Shown here one piece after another: positions 57,822 through 64,000 of a DNA stretch of 64,000 nucleotides. Each line of letters starts with the position of its first letter. The first letter of the stretch is position 1. Where the stretch lies: the NCBI RefSeq assembly GCF_000813425.1, contig NZ_JWIB01000007.1, forward strand, positions 1-64,000, read 5' to 3'. This DNA is from Sporosarcina sp. ZBG7A (GTDB lineage: Bacteria > Bacillota > Bacilli > Bacillales_A > Planococcaceae). The notes below the pieces were generated by a model that saw only the letters and a program-made list of their open reading frames with translations, made no database searches and was not told where the DNA came from. The position numbers were made by a program, and so were the translations under genes.

Positions 57822-58650
57822 GTTGATCCTCCAATTGTTGTGTTAGTCGTTTCATCATTCCAATAGTGTCCGGGCGAATGCCTGTCCATTTTTCAAAAGC
57901 GAGTGCTCCTTGGTGGACAAACATTCCTATCCCATTTGCTGTTTCCGCCCCTTTGTTCCGAGCGGTTGCTAAAAATTCCGTTTCAAGAGGATTATAGATA
58001 ATATCAATGGCTGCAGTCCCCGGTGTTACATTAGAAGGATCTAGAGGCATTCCCTCAGAGGAAAACAGCATTCCAACAGAAGTGGTTTGTATAATGATGC
58101 CAAAACGGGCAAGCTGCTGTTCCGCTTCAGCGATCGTTAAATAAGTTGAATTAGATAATCGTTCACTTATTGAGGTAGCATTTTTCAATGTCCGATTTGT
58201 GAAGGTAATCACGCCATATCCAGCGCTACGTAATGCAAAGGCGATTCCCTTTGCTGCCCCTCCGGCACCAATTATTAAAATCTCATCTTTTTTACGCCCA
58301 CTACCGTACTTTTCTTCTAATGCCCTAACGAATCCGCTTCCGTCTGTATTAGATCCAACTAACCGTCCATTTTCCCCAGCTACTACAGTATTGACTGCTT
58401 CCATATGAGCTGCAGCTTCATCAACACCGCCTAGGAAAGGGAGTATATCACTTTTATGCGGAACCGTCACATTCCAACCACTGCATCCTAATAATTGTAG
58501 ACTTGCAATAACAGAAGGAAGTTCTTTAGTCTTTGCATGTACAGGAATATAGGTAGCATCAATACCGTTTTCCTTGAGCCAGTGATCATGCATGCCGGGA
58601 GACATCGATTGTGCAATTGGATCTCCTATGACTGCAAACCATTTTTTCAT
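57808..58650 (-). CDS. aroE: Shikimate dehydrogenase
   Basis: Enzyme of 280 residues that reduces 3-dehydroshikimate with NADPH in aromatic amino-acid synthesis. GDPIAQSMSPGMHDHW binds substrate; NVTVPHKSDI has the catalytic Lys; IIGAGGAAKGIAFAL is the NADP fold; NGIGMFVHQGALAFEKWTG closes the protein. Its place between yqeH and yhbY is conserved in Bacillales. Confidence 0.96.
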   Translation of the reverse strand: MKKWFAVIGDPIAQSMSPGMHDHWLKENGIDATYIPVHAKTKELPSVIASLQLLGCSGWNVTVPHKSDILPFLGGVDEAAAHMEAVNTVVAGENGRLVGSNTDGSGFVRALEEKYGSGRKKDEILIIGAGGAAKGIAFALRSAGYGVITFTNRTLKNATSISERLSNSTYLTIAEAEQQLARFGIIIQTTSVGMLFSSEGMPLDPSNVTPGTAAIDIIYNPLETEFLATARNKGAETANGIGMFVHQGALAFEKWTGIRPDTIGMMKRLTQQLEDQHANK

Positions 58651-58666
58651 CTTAAGTCCCCCTCTG

Positions 58667-59764
58667 TCAGATTAATGACGGGCGTAAGACCACGTCTACG
58701 CCACGAGGCGCATGAACAGCAACAACTACATTTGCATGCTGAACAGTAATCCAACCTAGACCCGAAATGACTATGTCAGTCTTTGCTTTCTTAATAGAAA
58801 ACTCATGACGAACGAGTTTAGGGAACCGTTCTAACGACTCTGGCCCTGGTGGTGACAGCATGTCTCCGAGATGTGTTTCATATAACGCATCCGCATTTTC
58901 CAGCTTCGTCCTGTGAAGAGGAAGTGCATTAGAAGAGTGTACGTTAAATGAAGAACGCTCTCCCTTTATAAAGTCAAAGCGAGCTAAACCACCAATGAAA
59001 AGCGTTTGCTCTGCATTCAACTGGAAGATCTTTGGCTTGATTTCCTTTTTGGGAGTGATTGCTTTCAGTTCGCTCGGATCTAAATAATGCGCCATCTGAT
59101 GATTATTGATTATTCCAGGTGTATCATAAATTGCTTTGCCATCATCCAGTGGAATCTCCACAAGATCTAATGTTGTTCCTGGGAAATGTGAAGTTGTAAT
59201 GACTTCTCCCGTGCCTGTAGCTTGCTTAATGATTCTGTTGATAAATGTCGACTTTCCAACGTTTGTACATCCTACCACATAAACGTCTTGACCTTTACGT
59301 AATTCATCAATACGTTCCAATGCTTCAGGAACGCCTTGACCTTTAACAGCAGAAACCAGCATGACTTCAACAGGTTTTAGACCAAGCTTGGCGGATTGTT
59401 CTTTCATCCAGTTAATCAGTTTGTTACGATTCACTGATTTCGGCAATACATCTGCCTTGTTTCCGATCAGTATTATATCTTTTTTACCAACAAAGCGTTG
59501 TAATCCATGAATCCAACTACCATTAAAGTCAAAGATGTCCACAACAAGGACAACAAGACCTTTTCGATCCCCAATTCCATTTAAAATAGCAAGAAAGTCA
59601 TCCCCAGATAGTGAAACTGGTTGCAACTCATTATAGTTTCTTAAACGGAAACACCGTTGACAAATTACCTCTTCCTTTTCGAGCGAAGCGGGTGGTGCAT
59701 ACCCTTCTTTTTTAGGGTTATCTGTTTGAATGCCAATACCGCATCCAATGCAAGTGAGTTCCAA
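58667..59764 (-). CDS. yqeH: Ribosome-assembly GTPase YqeH
   Basis: Circularly permuted GTPase of 365 residues for 30S assembly. An N-terminal zinc finger (CIGCGIGIQ ... ICQRCFRLRNYNE) is followed by permuted G motifs: G4 NKAD, G5 SA, G1 GCTNVGKST and G3 DTPG. The C-terminal domain ends in RPSLI as in orthologues. TTG at 59764 has GGAGG seven bases upstream; the GTG at 59779 lies in front of that site. Confidence 0.95.
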   Translation of the reverse strand: MELTCIGCGIGIQTDNPKKEGYAPPASLEKEEVICQRCFRLRNYNELQPVSLSGDDFLAILNGIGDRKGLVVLVVDIFDFNGSWIHGLQRFVGKKDIILIGNKADVLPKSVNRNKLINWMKEQSAKLGLKPVEVMLVSAVKGQGVPEALERIDELRKGQDVYVVGCTNVGKSTFINRIIKQATGTGEVITTSHFPGTTLDLVEIPLDDGKAIYDTPGIINNHQMAHYLDPSELKAITPKKEIKPKIFQLNAEQTLFIGGLARFDFIKGERSSFNVHSSNALPLHRTKLENADALYETHLGDMLSPPGPESLERFPKLVRHEFSIKKAKTDIVISGLGWITVQHANVVVAVHAPRGVDVVLRPSLI

Positions 59765-59766
59765 AT

Positions 59767-60282
59767 CTATTCCTCCCACGAAATCATTCCTTTTCGTTTT
59801 AACGTTTTCAATATACGACGTTCCAACTGACGATTGAATTTCGTCATGAAGCCGTCAGAACTTGCCACAGGTACAACGAGAATCGTTTGTAGTCCGAATC
59901 TATTGCCACCAAGGATGTCGGTCATTACCTGATCTCCAATCATCACTACTTCCTCTTTTTGCAGTCCCATCTGATCGAGCGCTTTCCTGAACGCTTTAGA
60001 CAATGGTTTTCTCGCTGAAAAGATGAAAGGCGTTTTAATTGGCTCACTGAACGCTTTTACACGCAGCTCATTATTGTTCGATAAAATCGTTACTTGCAAC
60101 CCTGCATCCTGCATTTCTTTTATCCAAGTAGCAATCTCGGGTGTTGCATCGGGACGATCCCAAGCGACCAGCGTATTGTCGAGATCGGTGATAATCCCTT
60201 TAATACCTCTATTTATAAAATCAGTAGGTGAAAGCTGATAAACATCCTTAACATATTGATCTGGCAAGAAATAACTGTACAT
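59767..60282 (-). CDS. yqeG: HAD-family phosphatase YqeG
   Basis: Protein of 171 residues of HAD subfamily IIIA, with DLDNTLVAWD (nucleophile), ILSNN, and VMIGDQVMTDILGGNRFG. Related to mitochondrial phosphatidylglycerophosphatase but unproven here. ATG at 60282 has GGAG eight bases upstream. First gene of the operon that runs to yqeM. Confidence 0.93.
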   Translation of the reverse strand: MYSYFLPDQYVKDVYQLSPTDFINRGIKGIITDLDNTLVAWDRPDATPEIATWIKEMQDAGLQVTILSNNNELRVKAFSEPIKTPFIFSARKPLSKAFRKALDQMGLQKEEVVMIGDQVMTDILGGNRFGLQTILVVPVASSDGFMTKFNRQLERRILKTLKRKGMISWEE

Positions 60283-60316
60283 CCTATCCACTCCATTACT
60301 GTGCTGATTCGCACTT

Positions 60317-60325
60317 ATTATACCA
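60317..60325 (-). promoter_or_regulatory. yqeG operon promoter (extended -10)
   Basis: On the minus strand TGGTATAAT is a full extended -10, with the TATAAT at 60322-60317, 34 bases before the yqeG start. A clear -35 is not seen. Confidence 0.55.
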
Positions 60326-60404
60326 TACCTAAGCGATAATACTTGCAGACCAAACGAGAACAGTCATGCTTTTAAAAACTGCCTGTCCGCCAAAATCAGC
60401 GGTG

Positions 60405-60431
60405 ATACGTCATCTTTTACCCGCATAGGAT
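60405..60431 (+). promoter_or_regulatory. Sigma-E type promoter candidate for sigK
   Basis: ATA (60405-60407) and CATAGGAT (60424-60431), 16 bases apart, resemble the sigma-E pattern (ATA-16-CATAnnnT). The first transcribed base near 60440 leaves a very short leader before the ribosome binding site. Confidence 0.4.
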
Positions 60432-60460
60432 GTCAGACAACGACACAGGAGGTGGTTCAT

Positions 60461-61165
60461 TTGAGCGGCTTTGTTATGGCGCTAGTACAATTATGGCTCG
60501 AGATTCCTGCGGTTTTAGGGTACATCCGTGGGCAGGCATTTAAACGTCCACTCTCAAAAGCGGAAGAAGCCGATTGTCTCGAACGTCTAGCACAAGGGGA
60601 TGAAGACGCCCGTGATGAACTAATCGAGCGCAATATGAGGCTCGTTGCACACATTGTTAAGAAGTTCCATCCAAAACACGAACAGCTTGACGACTACATT
60701 TCTATAGGAACGATCGGTCTCATGAAAGCAATTGCGAGCTTCACTCCAGATCGTAAAACCAAACTTGCAACGTACGCAGCACGATGTATTGAGAATGAAA
60801 TATTAATGTTTTTAAGAACACAGAAAAAGACGCAAAAAGATATCTCTTTAAACGAACCCATTGGCACAGATAGTGAAGGCCAATCATTAGAAATAGCAGA
60901 TTTACTCCAAACTGATGAAGAGTCTCCCCACGACCGTGCGGAAATGAATGAACGAAAAGAGCGGCTTTATCGTCATCTTCATAATTTGGAGGGGCGAGAA
61001 CTTGAAATTATCCAGAAACGTTTTGGTTTGCTAAACGACAAACCGATGACACAAAAAGAAATCGCAGATGAACTACAAATTTCAAGAAGTTATGTGTCAA
61101 GAATTGAGAAAAGAGCGATTGTCAAGTTGTATCAGCTGTTCAAACGTGAACAAGACTCCAAGTAA
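60461..61165 (+). CDS. sigK: Pro-sigma-K, late mother-cell sigma factor, intact
   Basis: Sporulation sigma factor of 234 residues. A hydrophobic 20-residue pro-sequence (MSGFVMALVQLWLEIPAVLG) is removed by the SpoIVFB protease. Region 2 has RLVAHIVKKF ... GTIGLMKAIASF ... TKLATYAARCIENEILMFLR and region 4 ends in ISRSYVSRIEKRAIVKLYQLF. The gene is not interrupted, unlike in Bacillus subtilis with its skin element. TTG at 60461 after AGGAGG gives a pro-sequence one residue shorter than the known one. It points opposite to its neighbours. Confidence 0.95.
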   Translation: MSGFVMALVQLWLEIPAVLGYIRGQAFKRPLSKAEEADCLERLAQGDEDARDELIERNMRLVAHIVKKFHPKHEQLDDYISIGTIGLMKAIASFTPDRKTKLATYAARCIENEILMFLRTQKKTQKDISLNEPIGTDSEGQSLEIADLLQTDEESPHDRAEMNERKERLYRHLHNLEGRELEIIQKRFGLLNDKPMTQKEIADELQISRSYVSRIEKRAIVKLYQLFKREQDSK

Positions 61166-61186
61166 CCCAGCATTTCAAATTAAAAA

Positions 61187-61220
61187 ACGTCTCCAGCATT
61201 CGTACCCTCGCTGGAGACGT
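61187..61220 (-). terminator. Terminator between sigK and the small peptide gene
   Basis: A perfect 11-bp stem (ACGTCTCCAGC) with a 12-base loop is followed on the minus strand by TTTTTTAATTT. On the plus strand a T run starts only 9 bases later, so it ends the leftward transcript mainly. Confidence 0.75.
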
Positions 61221-61236
61221 CTACACTGATTTTTCT

Positions 61237-61317
61237 TCAATCAGCTTTCACTTCAAAATAGATCACACCTGTAAGAGCAGCTGTGACAACAAATGCACCC
61301 AACATTAAAAATAACAT
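61237..61317 (-). CDS. Predicted 26-residue single-span membrane peptide
   Basis: Protein MLFLMLGAFVVTAALTGV... ending in YFEVKAD, 26 residues, one membrane helix (about 2-20) and a short charged tail. ATG has GAGGAGGAA five bases upstream, and an efficient terminator stands 17 bases after the TGA. It begins 63 bases after the mtnN stop on the same strand and is probably co-transcribed with it. I recognise no family. Confidence 0.65.
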   Translation of the reverse strand: MLFLMLGAFVVTAALTGVIYFEVKAD

Positions 61318-61380
61318 ACGAGTTCCTCCTCGCTTCATGAATTAGGTTTTACTTCATATGTCTAGTTTACCACGAATGGA

Positions 61381-62073
61381 TTAAAGTTTCGAGATGACAT
61401 CAAGCACAACTTCTGAAGAATGTTGTGCCGCCGCTGGTAGAAATTCATCGAATGACAAGGAAGATTCTTTCCCAGCAATATCTGAGAGCGCTCTAATTAC
61501 AACAAAAGGCACCTGGAATTCGTGACACACTTGAGCAACTGCAGCAGCTTCCATTTCTGCAGCAATCAGTTCAGGAAACTGTTGCTTCACATTCATTACA
61601 CGTACAGGATCGCTCATAAACACATCTCCTGAAGCGATTAACCCCGAAGCGTGCGAATGTTTGCCAATTTCTTCGACTGCTTTTGCAGCAACTTGTAGAA
61701 GCATCTCGTCTGCCTTGTATGTGACAGGACCCCCCGGTACTTGACCGAGTGCGTATCCAAAAGCAGTTACATCTACATCGTGATGCGTAACATCCTTCGA
61801 TAGCACAACTGTTCCGACTTCTAAGTTTTCACCTATACCGCCTGCAGATCCAGTGTTCAAGACTGCATCTGGTTTGAATAGTTGAAGCAATAAAGTTGTG
61901 GCTACAGCAGCATTCACTTTACCAATGCCACTTTTTACGAGCACGACTTCACGACCACCAAGCGTCCCTTCACTAAATTCATAACCTGCGATAACCGTGT
62001 GTCGAGCTGACTGTAACTGATTTTTGAGAATGGTAACTTCCTCTTCCATTGCTCCGATAATTCCAACTTTCAT
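61381..62073 (-). CDS. mtnN: 5'-methylthioadenosine/S-adenosylhomocysteine nucleosidase
   Basis: Enzyme of 230 residues that removes adenine from MTA and SAH, recycling by-products of SAM use. GIIGAMEEEV at the N-terminus, NTGSAGGI and AAEMEAAAVAQVC (catalytic Glu and ribose contact) and RALSDIAG (catalytic Asp) are present. It is downstream of yrrS with 28 bases between; in Bacillus subtilis pbpI and other genes separate greA/yrrS from mtnN. Confidence 0.96.
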   Translation of the reverse strand: MKVGIIGAMEEEVTILKNQLQSARHTVIAGYEFSEGTLGGREVVLVKSGIGKVNAAVATTLLLQLFKPDAVLNTGSAGGIGENLEVGTVVLSKDVTHHDVDVTAFGYALGQVPGGPVTYKADEMLLQVAAKAVEEIGKHSHASGLIASGDVFMSDPVRVMNVKQQFPELIAAEMEAAAVAQVCHEFQVPFVVIRALSDIAGKESSLSFDEFLPAAAQHSSEVVLDVISKL

Positions 62074-62101
62074 CGTTGTATCCCCTATCCGTCATTACCT
62101 A

Positions 62102-62815
62102 TTAGTAGTTAAAATCGAGTGTGTTCAACACGTCCATTTGCGTAGGTTTCCAACCTTCTCCGTCGACCCATTCTAAATAGACTCTATATTTTTTTGATTT
62201 GTCTTTTGAAGAGACAATCCCAATTGACTTCTGGGGACTACCCCCATTTTTAATCTTCAAGAAAATCATGTCATTTTCAGCCATTCCTGTTGCATACGCT
62301 AGTGCCCTCTTTTTCTCCTGCCAGTCTACTGATGAACCATCATATTGCGATACGTGATTGCCTGACTGTGACGTTCCTACAGGCTCCCACGAATCATTTG
62401 AAACAGTTTCGTCAACGACGGCGTCTTCACTAGCTGTATATGTAACAGTTCCTTCTTTTTCGGTATCTTTCTTTTTGGATGTATCATCACTTTGTTCGCT
62501 ATCATCTGATTCGTCACTGACAGTTCCTTCTTTAGAAGAGTCATCGCCTTCTGCAGACTGGTCTGAATCCTCTCCCTTGTCCCCCTCACCAGTTCCTTCA
62601 GTACTATTTTCAGTACCACTCGCTTCATCTTCCGGAGTTGTTTCAGTTATAGCTATTTCTTTGTCTTCTGGTGTGCTATCACTTGAAAGTATTTTCACTC
62701 CCACGAGGACAATTAACAAAACAACGATGGCAATCATCCAATTCAACATCTTATTCCCTTTATTGTTTTGTCGTTTCCGACGCACCCTTGAAAATTCCGG
62801 TTTTTGTTCACTCAC
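62102..62815 (-). CDS. yrrS: YrrS family protein (DUF1510)
   Basis: Bitopic membrane protein of 237 residues. A short basic N-terminus and one helix (about 23-43) are followed by a very acidic Ser/Asp/Glu-rich linker (45-140) and a C-terminal DUF1510 domain (about 155-237, EKKRALAYATGMAENDMIFLKI). Function is unknown. The GTG start has GGGAG ten bases upstream. It lies after greA as in Bacillus subtilis. Confidence 0.88.
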   Translation of the reverse strand: MSEQKPEFSRVRRKRQNNKGNKMLNWMIAIVVLLIVLVGVKILSSDSTPEDKEIAITETTPEDEASGTENSTEGTGEGDKGEDSDQSAEGDDSSKEGTVSDESDDSEQSDDTSKKKDTEKEGTVTYTASEDAVVDETVSNDSWEPVGTSQSGNHVSQYDGSSVDWQEKKRALAYATGMAENDMIFLKIKNGGSPQKSIGIVSSKDKSKKYRVYLEWVDGEGWKPTQMDVLNTLDFNY

Positions 62816-62888
62816 TTGAAATCATCTCCCTTAGTTCCACGCTTCTAACGATTGGACGTTTCTGCATGCGTGATGTTTCACAAAAAAA

Positions 62889-62911
62889 GCCGCCTTTATT
62901 TCGAAGGCGGC
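62889..62911 (-). terminator. greA terminator
   Basis: A perfect eight-bp stem (GCCGCCTT) with a seven-base loop is followed on the minus strand by TTTTTTT. Confidence 0.85.
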
Positions 62912-62920
62912 ATCTCTATG

Positions 62921-63394
62921 TTACTTCACTTCTGTGATTTCAACTTGCATTTCGCCACCCGGTGTTATGATTTTCACTTGATCACCTTTTTTTCGACCAA
63001 GAATTCCTTTGGCGATAGGTGAATCATTAGAAATCAAGCCTTCTAACGGGTCAGCTTCAGCAGATCCTACAATCGTATATGTTTCAACTTCCCCGTCAGG
63101 GATTTCCTTAAACGTTACTGTGCTGCCGAGTTGCGCTTCTTCCGTACGAGTATCTTCTGAGATGATAACAGAATTACGAATCATTGATTCAAGTGATGAG
63201 ATTTTTCCTTCGATGAACGCCTGGTCTTCCTTCGCAGAATCGTATTCAGAATTCTCGGACAAGTCACCGTAGCTGCGAGCAATTTTAATACGTTCAACAA
63301 CTTCTTTACGTTTAACTGTCTTTAGAAATTCAAGTTCATCTTCTAATTTCTGTTTCCCTGAAACAGTCATTGGATATTTTTTTTCAGAAACCAT
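62921..63394 (-). CDS. greA: Transcription elongation factor GreA
   Basis: Protein of 157 residues that rescues backtracked RNA polymerase by stimulating transcript cleavage. The N-terminal coiled coil has acidic tip residues in the region [18 protein letters not shown], and the FKBP-like C-domain ends [27 protein letters not shown] at 63394 has GAGGAG seven bases upstream and gives the same length as in Bacillus subtilis. Confidence 0.97.
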   Translation of the reverse strand: MVSEKKYPMTVSGKQKLEDELEFLKTVKRKEVVERIKIARSYGDLSENSEYDSAKEDQAFIEGKISSLESMIRNSVIISEDTRTEEAQLGSTVTFKEIPDGEVETYTIVGSAEADPLEGLISNDSPIAKGILGRKKGDQVKIITPGGEMQVEITEVK

Positions 63395-63430
63395 TTCCTC
63401 ACTCCTCATTTTGCAAAATCATCAAAATAA

Positions 63431-63463
63431 TATGTCGCACCTCGTAAAAAGGTATGCGACATA
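63431..63463 (-). terminator. udk terminator
   Basis: TATGTCGCA pairs perfectly with TGCGACATA around a CC/GG inner pair and is followed on the minus strand by TTATTTTG, 34 bases after the udk stop. Confidence 0.7.
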
Positions 63464-63496
63464 GTGTTTACTATATGAATATCTGACAACATCATA

Positions 63497-64000
63497 TTAC
63501 AAATCATTACCAGAATCAAGAATTGTTTTTATTTTCGTTACCATTAAGTCAATTGCGACTTCATTATGACCGCCTTCAGGAATGATAATGTCCGCATAAC
63601 GCTTGGTAGGTTCGATGAACTGGTTGTGCATCGGGCGAACGACACTCATGTACTGATCGATGACGGATTCAATAGTTCTACCTCGATCGTTAATATCTCG
63701 TAAAATTCTTCTAATAATCCTCAAGTCAGCGTCCGTATCGACAAATAATTTAATGTCCATTAGATTTCTTAACCGTTTATCTTCCAAAATTAAGATACCC
63801 TCTAGGATAATCACATCTTTAGGTTCAATCGCAATTGTTTCACTTGAACGCGTATGCAGCGCATAGTCGTATACTGGCTTGTCAATCGACTGCCGAATAA
63901 GAAGTTTTTCTAAATCATCTATTAACAAATCCGTATCAAAAGCAAGTGGATGGTCGTAATTCGTAGCAAGGCGCTCTTCAAATTCTAAATGTGACTGATC
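63497..64000 (-). CDS. udk: Uridine kinase, C-terminal part (runs off the window)
   Basis: Only the last 167 residues are in the window; the P-loop and start lie beyond 64000. The segment begins with the typical [62 protein letters not shown] and [25 protein letters not shown] then follow, standard for uridine kinase, which phosphorylates uridine and cytidine in salvage. It lies upstream of greA as in Bacillus subtilis. Confidence 0.95.
   Translation of the reverse strand, partial: DQSHLEFEERLATNYDHPLAFDTDLLIDDLEKLLIRQSIDKPVYDYALHTRSSETIAIEPKDVIILEGILILEDKRLRNLMDIKLFVDTDADLRIIRRILRDINDRGRTIESVIDQYMSVVRPMHNQFIEPTKRYADIIIPEGGHNEVAIDLMVTKIKTILDSGNDL

Noticed and set aside
60300..61236. A skin-type prophage or recombinase near sigK
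   Set aside because: sigK is continuous and no recombinase or phage gene is present.

Overview
The window is ordinary chromosome of a low-to-mid GC, endospore-forming, Gram-positive bacterium of the Bacillales. The gene order closely follows the yqg/yqf/yqe core region of Bacillus subtilis. Sporulation genes (spoIIP, gpr, pro-sigma-K, yqfC, yqfD), the comE competence genes, the CIRCE-controlled hrcA operon and frequent TTG/GTG starts fit this. A single-chain glycyl-tRNA synthetase and intact sigK suggest the Planococcaceae (Sporosarcina-like) rather than Bacillus itself; that placement is inference from memory of related genomes.

Layout. 1-250: a non-coding dispersed-type repeat and two back-to-back terminators. 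250-6.5 kb: pbpA, sodA, a DUF456 protein, a Na/Pi cotransporter, a DUF1189 protein and a LysM-like protein. 6.5-16.2 kb: ispG, a nucleotidase-like HAD protein, the zinc-uptake operon znuC-znuB-zur with a Zur box, DUF2624, nfo-cshB, yqfQ, ispH, then nif3-trmK. 16.3-23.3 kb: cytochrome c550, an acyl-CoA dehydrogenase with a catabolite-repression (cre) site, a membrane protein, sigA, dnaG, ppsR and ccpN. 23.4-25.0 kb: a glycine T-box riboswitch and its glycyl-tRNA synthetase. 25.0-35.6 kb: a long leftward series nfeD-floA-orf-yqfC-yqfD-phoH-pgpH-ybeY-dgkA-cdd-era-recO, headed by a sigma-W type promoter. 35.6-44.7 kb: rpsU, deoC and the heat-shock operon hrcA-grpE-dnaK-dnaJ-prmA-rsmE-mtaB. 44.7-55.3 kb: hemW, lepA, spoIIP, gpr, rpsT (rightward), holA, yqzM (rightward), comEC, comEB, comEA. 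55.3-60.3 kb: the yqeG-yqeH-aroE-yhbY-nadD-yqeK-rsfS-yqeM operon. 60.4-64.0 kb: sigK (rightward), a 26-residue membrane peptide, mtnN, yrrS, greA and the 3' part of udk.

The genes serve essential cell growth: replication (dnaG, holA), transcription (sigA, greA), ribosome assembly and translation (rpsU, rpsT, era, ybeY, yqeH, rsfS, lepA, glycyl-tRNA synthetase), protein folding, isoprenoid synthesis (both iron-sulfur enzymes), zinc homeostasis, DNA repair and uptake, and spore formation. No mobile element, prophage, CRISPR array, tRNA or rRNA was seen, and nothing looks like a new multi-gene system. The most unusual signals are small: a 20-bp RNA hairpin burying the ribosome binding site of yqfC, an apparent CTG start for comEA, an unannotated 26-residue membrane peptide after mtnN, back-to-back ccpN/glyS promoters that appear to share one -35 box, and several genes whose stop codons lie inside their own terminators.
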